Source: CAYSCW01 sp964429795 (GTDB lineage Bacteria; Acidobacteriota; Aminicenantia; Aminicenantales; Aminicenantaceae). Taken from it: a stretch of DNA of 64,000 bases. The translations under genes were made by a program, and so were the position numbers. The first letter of the stretch is position 1. Each line of letters opens with the position of its first letter. The notes beneath the pieces were generated by a model. The model was not told where the DNA came from, ran no database searches, and saw only the letters and a list, made by a program, of their open reading frames with translations. This document shows, one piece after another, positions 60,210-64,000 of this stretch. Where the stretch lies: positions 14,310 through 78,309 of the forward strand of contig CAYSCW010000011.1 of assembly GCA_964429795.1 (NCBI GenBank), written 5' to 3'.

Positions 60210-62282
60210 TCACCCTGTGACCACGTAGGGTGTTCTATCACGGAACTCCTGTTGCTTCCCGTCATTCCAGGTTCCTACTGGCCTCAAGTAGCCTACAATT
60301 CTGGAGTAGACCTCTGTCCGTTCTCCACATTCAGGACATTTCTCTGCCTCTCCCCTGATGTAGCCATGGCTAGGGCATACGCTGAATGTCGGAGTGAGGC
60401 TGAAATAGGGAAGGGCGGTTTCGCTGATTTTTTGAACCAATCTTTTGCATGTTTCCCTGTCTATGGCTTCCGGCAGTAAAGAATGAAAGATGGTGCCTCC
60501 TGTGTAAAGGGGCTGGATATCCTTCTGATGCTCTATGGCTTCGAAGACATCTCGAGTAGCGTCCACATTGAGCTGGGAGGAATTGGTCAAGTAGGGATAT
60601 TTTTCGGTTCCGGCGGTGATGATCCTATGATACTTTTCTTTATCCAGCCTGGCTAGCCGATAGGAAGCCGATTCAGCTGGCGTTGCTTCGAGATTATAGA
60701 GATTCCCTGTCTCCTCTTGAAACTTACGGATGGTTTCCCTCATAAAATGGAGAACCTCTATAACGAATTCCTTTCCCTCCCGGGTTCCGATTCCTTTCCC
60801 CAGAAAATTTAAACAGCATTCATGCATCCCGCAAAGTCCTATGGTGGAAAAATGATTGTCGAAATGGCCAAGATAGACCAGTGTGTAAGGCATAAGCCCT
60901 TTACCCATCATGTTGTTGACCATCTCTCTTTTGGTCTCGAGGGATTCTTTGGCCAGTGTCATGACGTACTTCAAATTTTCAAAAAATTCCTCTCTAGAAC
61001 CGGACTTATAACCGATCCTGTTCATGTTGATGGTGACCACCCCGATGGAACCGGTGGAATCCCCTGCTCCCCATATGTTTCCAGGCCTCCGCAGCAATTC
61101 TCTCTGATCGAGGTTCAAGCGGCAGCACATCGCTCTTATATCACCAGGGTCAAGATTTGTCCCGATATAATTTTGGAAATAGGGAATGCCGTATTTAGCA
61201 GTGACCTCGAAAAGGAGGTTGGCATTGGGAGAATCCCAGTCGAAATCCTTGGTCAGATTGTATGTGGGAATAGGAAAAGTAAAAACGCGGCCTTGCTGGT
61301 CTCCCTCAATCATAAGTTCCAGGAATGCACGATTGATCATATTCATCTCTTCTTGGTATTCGCCATATGTGGAGTCCTGCTCCTCTCCTCCGACGATGAC
61401 TTTTTTGTTTTTCATGTCGTTAGGCGCGGTCCAGTCGAAAGTCAGGTTGGAAAAAGGGGTCTGCCATCCCCAACGGGAGGGAACGTTCAGCCCGAAAATA
61501 AGCTTCTGGATATCCTGCTTGATGTTCTCGTATCCGAGTTTATCAGCTCTGACAAAAGGGGCCAGAAACGTATCCACGCTGGAAAAGGCCTGAGCACCAG
61601 CGAACTCCCCCTGCATGGTTCCGATGAAATTGACCATATGCAAGGTGGCTGTCTCCAGATGCTTGGCTGGAAAAGAATGGATCTGATTGGGAACGTGCCC
61701 AAAACCTTTCCTTAAGAGGTTTTCCAAAGACCAACCTGCACAATAGCCGACGATAGGATAGGAAAGATCGTGAATATGAAAGTCACCTTCCATATGTGCC
61801 TTTTTGATGTTTTCTGAATAAAGCTGATTGAGAGCAAAATTGGCCAGCACCTCCCCAGAAATGCGGGCATTGAGCCCCGAGAAACTCATCACCCCTTCGT
61901 TGCTGTTCTCCCTGATTTTCCAATCCAAGTTTTTGATATAATCTTTAATTAGCCTCTCCAAATTGATTCCTATCTTCCGGGCTTCTCTGATCCCTTTGTG
62001 TCTTTCGCGATAGAGAATGTAGGACTTTGCTACCTCATGATACCCCTGCTTCATGAGGACCATTTCCACACTATCCTGAATCTGCTCCACCGAAGGAATG
62101 GTATAACCTCCAAATTTATCCTCGAGCATGAAGGTGACTATGTCAGAAATGGTCTTAGCTGTCTTCGGATCCACAAGGCCTTGAGATTCCATGGCTTTGT
62201 AGACTGCACTCGTGATCTTATCTTGAACAAAGTCAACGATACTCCCATCCCTCTTCTTAATTCTTGTCACCAATTCGTGCAT
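60210..62282 (-). CDS. nrdD: Anaerobic (class III) ribonucleoside-triphosphate reductase
   Basis: 690 residues. The N-terminal ATP-cone (~3-95, RIKKRDGSIVDFVQDKI) gives dATP/ATP allosteric control. The catalytic barrel has IGLCGMHECCLNFLG with the active-site cysteines. The C-terminus has a zinc site (CPSHGYIRGEAEKCPECG), then VGYLRPVGTWNDGKQQEF, where the glycine is the radical carrier. It makes dNTPs without oxygen, so the organism grows anaerobically. It is first in the nrdD-thioredoxin-fold-nrdG-dut set and is preceded by a probable NrdR operator pair. Confidence 0.97.
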   Translation of the reverse strand: MHELVTRIKKRDGSIVDFVQDKITSAVYKAMESQGLVDPKTAKTISDIVTFMLEDKFGGYTIPSVEQIQDSVEMVLMKQGYHEVAKSYILYRERHKGIREARKIGINLERLIKDYIKNLDWKIRENSNEGVMSFSGLNARISGEVLANFALNQLYSENIKKAHMEGDFHIHDLSYPIVGYCAGWSLENLLRKGFGHVPNQIHSFPAKHLETATLHMVNFIGTMQGEFAGAQAFSSVDTFLAPFVRADKLGYENIKQDIQKLIFGLNVPSRWGWQTPFSNLTFDWTAPNDMKNKKVIVGGEEQDSTYGEYQEEMNMINRAFLELMIEGDQQGRVFTFPIPTYNLTKDFDWDSPNANLLFEVTAKYGIPYFQNYIGTNLDPGDIRAMCCRLNLDQRELLRRPGNIWGAGDSTGSIGVVTINMNRIGYKSGSREEFFENLKYVMTLAKESLETKREMVNNMMGKGLMPYTLVYLGHFDNHFSTIGLCGMHECCLNFLGKGIGTREGKEFVIEVLHFMRETIRKFQEETGNLYNLEATPAESASYRLARLDKEKYHRIITAGTEKYPYLTNSSQLNVDATRDVFEAIEHQKDIQPLYTGGTIFHSLLPEAIDRETCKRLVQKISETALPYFSLTPTFSVCPSHGYIRGEAEKCPECGERTEVYSRIVGYLRPVGTWNDGKQQEFRDRTPYVVTG

Positions 62283-62374
62283 TCGGTTCCTCCTCTTCTT
62301 AAATCAAATGCAAACACCACATCCCCTATCCAAGGAAGTCTCTGCTCAGAGACGAAAAAAATAGTGAGAAAATA

Positions 62375-62418
62375 ACCATATGTAGTATATTTTAAAGATG
62401 ATTAGCACTAAATATAGT
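62375..62418. promoter_or_regulatory. Probable tandem NrdR boxes
   Basis: Two 12-bp imperfect palindromes, ACCATATGTAGT (62375-62386) and ACTAAATATAGT (62407-62418), lie 32 bp apart centre to centre, i.e. three helical turns. NrdR operators upstream of ribonucleotide reductase genes come as such pairs with ACNNNATATNGT-like cores. They are 93 bases before the nrdD ATG. The gene for NrdR is not in the window. Confidence 0.5.
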
Positions 62419-62590
62419 ATCAGGCTCTAACTAATCTATACGGAACAGATTTCTTTGTCAAGGGGTTTTTATAAGTTTCTCGAAATTTGTTTGCGATTTT
62501 TGCTTCTTTGAACAAAAGGCATCTGTTGATTACTCAAAATCTATGGTAAAATTCGGGCTCGGTTAACGCCGCGGGAATCGAGGGAAAAAA

Positions 62591-62986
62591 ATGAAAACTC
62601 TGGAAGTTCATTCTCAATCCAAAGAAGAATTCATCGACATCACCGGGAAAGCGAAAGACTTTGTGGATTCATCGGGCGTCCGTAATGGTCTCTGCTTTAT
62701 CTATGTCCCTCATACCACGGCTGCTGTGACCATAAACGAGAACGCCGATCCCTCTGTTAAAAGGGATATCATCTCCACTCTCAAGAAAATCGTTCCCGAT
62801 TCCCTGCCCTACAGTCACCTGGAAGGTAACTCCCCCGCACACATCAAAGCAAGCTTGGTGGGACCATCGACCAGCATCATCATCGAAAATGGAGAGCTTG
62901 CTTTAGGAACCTGGCAGGGTATCTTTTTCTGTGAATTCGATGGACCGAGAAGACGGAAAGTTTATATGAGAGCTCTTTCTGTTTAA
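62591..62986 (+). CDS. YjbQ family protein (UPF0047)
   Basis: 131 residues, standard length. The conserved blocks are complete: FIYVPHTTAAVTINENADPS, SLPYSHLEGNSPAHIKASLV and LGTWQGIFFCEFDGPRRRKV, with histidines and acidic residues clustered around the presumed active site. The family has been annotated as secondary thiamine-phosphate synthase from complementation data; its true role is unsettled. A GAGGG SD precedes the ATG. The gene is divergent from nrdD. Confidence 0.93.
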   Translation: MKTLEVHSQSKEEFIDITGKAKDFVDSSGVRNGLCFIYVPHTTAAVTINENADPSVKRDIISTLKKIVPDSLPYSHLEGNSPAHIKASLVGPSTSIIIENGELALGTWQGIFFCEFDGPRRRKVYMRALSV

Positions 62987-63158
62987 GACATTTTTTGTTT
63001 AATGGATGCGCCGAGAAGCTAAGATCAACCATCTTCTCCTCTTTCGATTCTCCCTTCAAGGATAGGCTTGCAGATTTGGTAAGACTTAAGGATCTGTATT
63101 CGCTTTCTTAATCTGGTTAGGGAGCCGATGACGCTCCTGCTGTGAAAATTGGATGAAA

Positions 63159-63764
63159 TTAAAAAGAAAGGTCGTAATCTCGGAGGGACTCCTCAAGGTT
63201 TGTTTGGGGAGTGAAGAGAATGGTGTTTATTTCCAGCCTTTGGGCACCTTCGATATTCTCCTCCCTGTCATCGATAAAAATGCATTCTTGTGGTTTTGCC
63301 TCCGCCTGTTCCAATGCTGCCCGGTAGATCTGAGGATGAGGTTTCATGTATCCCACTTCATAAGAAAGGACATAGGCATCGAACAGGAAAATTTCTGGAA
63401 AATTTTGTCGGACGAAGCTAAAGCGCATGACATCCGTGTTGGAAAGGAGGACAAGCCTGTATTTTGACCTCAATCCCTTCAGAGTCTCCAACACCGGCTG
63501 GTTAAGGGAAAAAACATCGTTGTAGATGTCATAAAAAGTCCGGAAGGCTATCTTCGCTTTAAACCTGTGGATAACTTCTTCATAAAATTGTCGGGATGTC
63601 ATCTCCCCTCGATCAAAATCCATCACTAATTCAAAATGGGTTCTCGCTAACTCCTTTATCCTCTCCAAGGAAAAAGGAGAATGAGGAGTTATTTTTCTAA
63701 AGAAAATATCGTTGTCGAAAAAGAGTATAACTTTCCCTAAATCAGAAATCACGCTCCTGATCAC
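63159..63764 (-). CDS. HAD superfamily phosphatase (YihX-like)
   Basis: 201 residues. Nucleophile motif VISDLGKVILF (family DLGNV), motif II LLSNTD, motif III lysine in GYMKPHPQIYRAAL and motif IV CIFIDDREENIEGA. The helical cap sits between motifs I and II. The pattern is that of YihX-type sugar-phosphate phosphatases, but the substrate is not predictable. It begins with GTG (63762-63764) after GAGGAG. The plus-strand region upstream ends in repeat B copy 2. Confidence 0.9.
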   Translation of the reverse strand: MIRSVISDLGKVILFFDNDIFFRKITPHSPFSLERIKELARTHFELVMDFDRGEMTSRQFYEEVIHRFKAKIAFRTFYDIYNDVFSLNQPVLETLKGLRSKYRLVLLSNTDVMRFSFVRQNFPEIFLFDAYVLSYEVGYMKPHPQIYRAALEQAEAKPQECIFIDDREENIEGAQRLEINTILFTPQTNLEESLRDYDLSF

Positions 63765-63926
63765 TGGCTCCTCCTCTTAAGCTTGGAATCCACCTTTTTG
63801 CCCACATCATCTCCTTTCAGTATTTTGTCAAAAAATAGGATAACAAAAGAATCGTGTCAAGTTTTAGCACATTAGCAATTATTCCCATTCCCGCGATAAG
63901 TGAAGATATTTTACCTAGTTAGATAG

Positions 63927-64000
63927 TGAGGCGGCGGTTGCTGTCCATCCGAAGCCCATGGTGGAGGGTGGGAGGGTCTTGGCAAGGATGGAGGGGAACC
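63927..64000. repeat. Palindromic repeat family B, copy 2 (cut by window edge)
   Basis: It matches copy 1 at 57.9 kb closely (CCATCCGAAGCCCAT, GGTGGGAGGGTCTTGG, GGATGGAGGGGAACC) and stops at the window end inside its right arm. Same orientation as copy 1. Confidence 0.8.

Noticed and set aside
60822..61715. 297-codon plus-strand ORF inside nrdD
   Set aside because: Antisense shadow of a highly conserved gene.

Overview
This window looks like bacterial chromosome from a Gram-negative, anaerobe-leaning lineage, most like Candidatus Aminicenantes or a related Acidobacteriota-type group. The indicators are two GWxTD-domain proteins, an Oar-type TonB receptor with an N-terminal carboxypeptidase-regulatory domain, a DUF5916 outer-membrane protein, a sulfatase-TPR fusion, pgsB-pgsC-pgsW, an anaerobic (class III) ribonucleotide reductase and many secreted peptidases. 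The lineage call is inference from gene content. No rRNA, tRNA, CRISPR array or phage genes were seen.

Layout. 1-5.6 kb (minus): DUF5916 protein (cut by the window edge), an EIIA/zinc-ribbon fusion, and an M28 peptidase overlapping a PfkB-type kinase. 5.7-8.8 kb (plus): LarA-like racemase, DUF72 protein, a membrane hypothetical. 8.9-12.8 kb (minus): frameshifted M28 peptidase, then pgsB-pgsC-pgsW. 13.0-18.8 kb (plus): Tat-exported molybdenum hydroxylase pair, archaemetzincin, MocR regulator, radical SAM protein. 18.8-21.6 kb: a Tat-signal class V aminotransferase with an internal deletion, DUF89 and NUDIX genes, and a deletion scar fusing two convergent gene starts. 21.6-31.7 kb (minus): a sigma-54 circuit. 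32.0-37.3 kb (minus): sulfatase-TPR and TonB receptor. 37.9-42.4 kb (plus): two GWxTD proteins flanking a regulatory-domain/TPR protein. 42.4-46.8 kb (minus): carA-carB. 47.0-50.6 kb: GNAT protein and CehA/McbA-type metallohydrolase. 50.8-54.1 kb (plus): a membrane-lipid-like cluster. 54.2-59.3 kb: DUF429, a degenerate HD membrane protein, SppA, OsmC, TrmH-type methyltransferase and dut. 59.3-62.3 kb (minus): nrdD, a thioredoxin-fold gene and nrdG, co-directional with dut. 62.6-63.8 kb: YjbQ and a HAD phosphatase.

The most interesting system is at 21.6-31.7 kb. An orphan family-5 (peptide-type) binding protein, a membrane histidine kinase and an NtrC-family activator form one operon. Downstream are a receiver-only response regulator, a Fis-HTH protein, a secreted transglutaminase-like protein, and a membrane metalloprotease-PDZ protein followed by a secreted NTF2-nitroreductase fusion. 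Three sigma-54 type (-24/-12) promoters precede these transcription units. Each has a 17-bp palindrome of the form TGTAAA-N5-TTTACA (one with a single mismatch) 74-171 bp upstream, as expected of enhancer sites for a sigma-54 activator. A fourth sigma-54 promoter precedes the TonB receptor but has a 17-bp tandem direct repeat instead.

Two unrelated palindromic repeat families are present. Family A (195-196 bp, copies at 37.7 and 57.5 kb) has a 132-bp core bounded by perfect 14-bp inverted repeats. Comparing the copies, the core is flipped relative to its outer arms, so the core appears invertible. Family B (about 80 bp) occurs at 57.9 kb and at the right edge.

Intergenic stretches over 300 bases: 24.08-24.49 kb holds a sigma-54 promoter and its enhancer palindrome. 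31.57-32.01 kb holds a sigma-54 promoter, an enhancer palindrome and a 21-codon ORF. 37.27-37.93 kb holds a sigma-54 promoter, the tandem repeat and repeat A1. 57.43-57.98 kb holds repeats A2 and B1. 62.28-62.59 kb holds a probable NrdR operator pair. Several genes carry deletion or frameshift scars, which could be genuine decay or assembly error.
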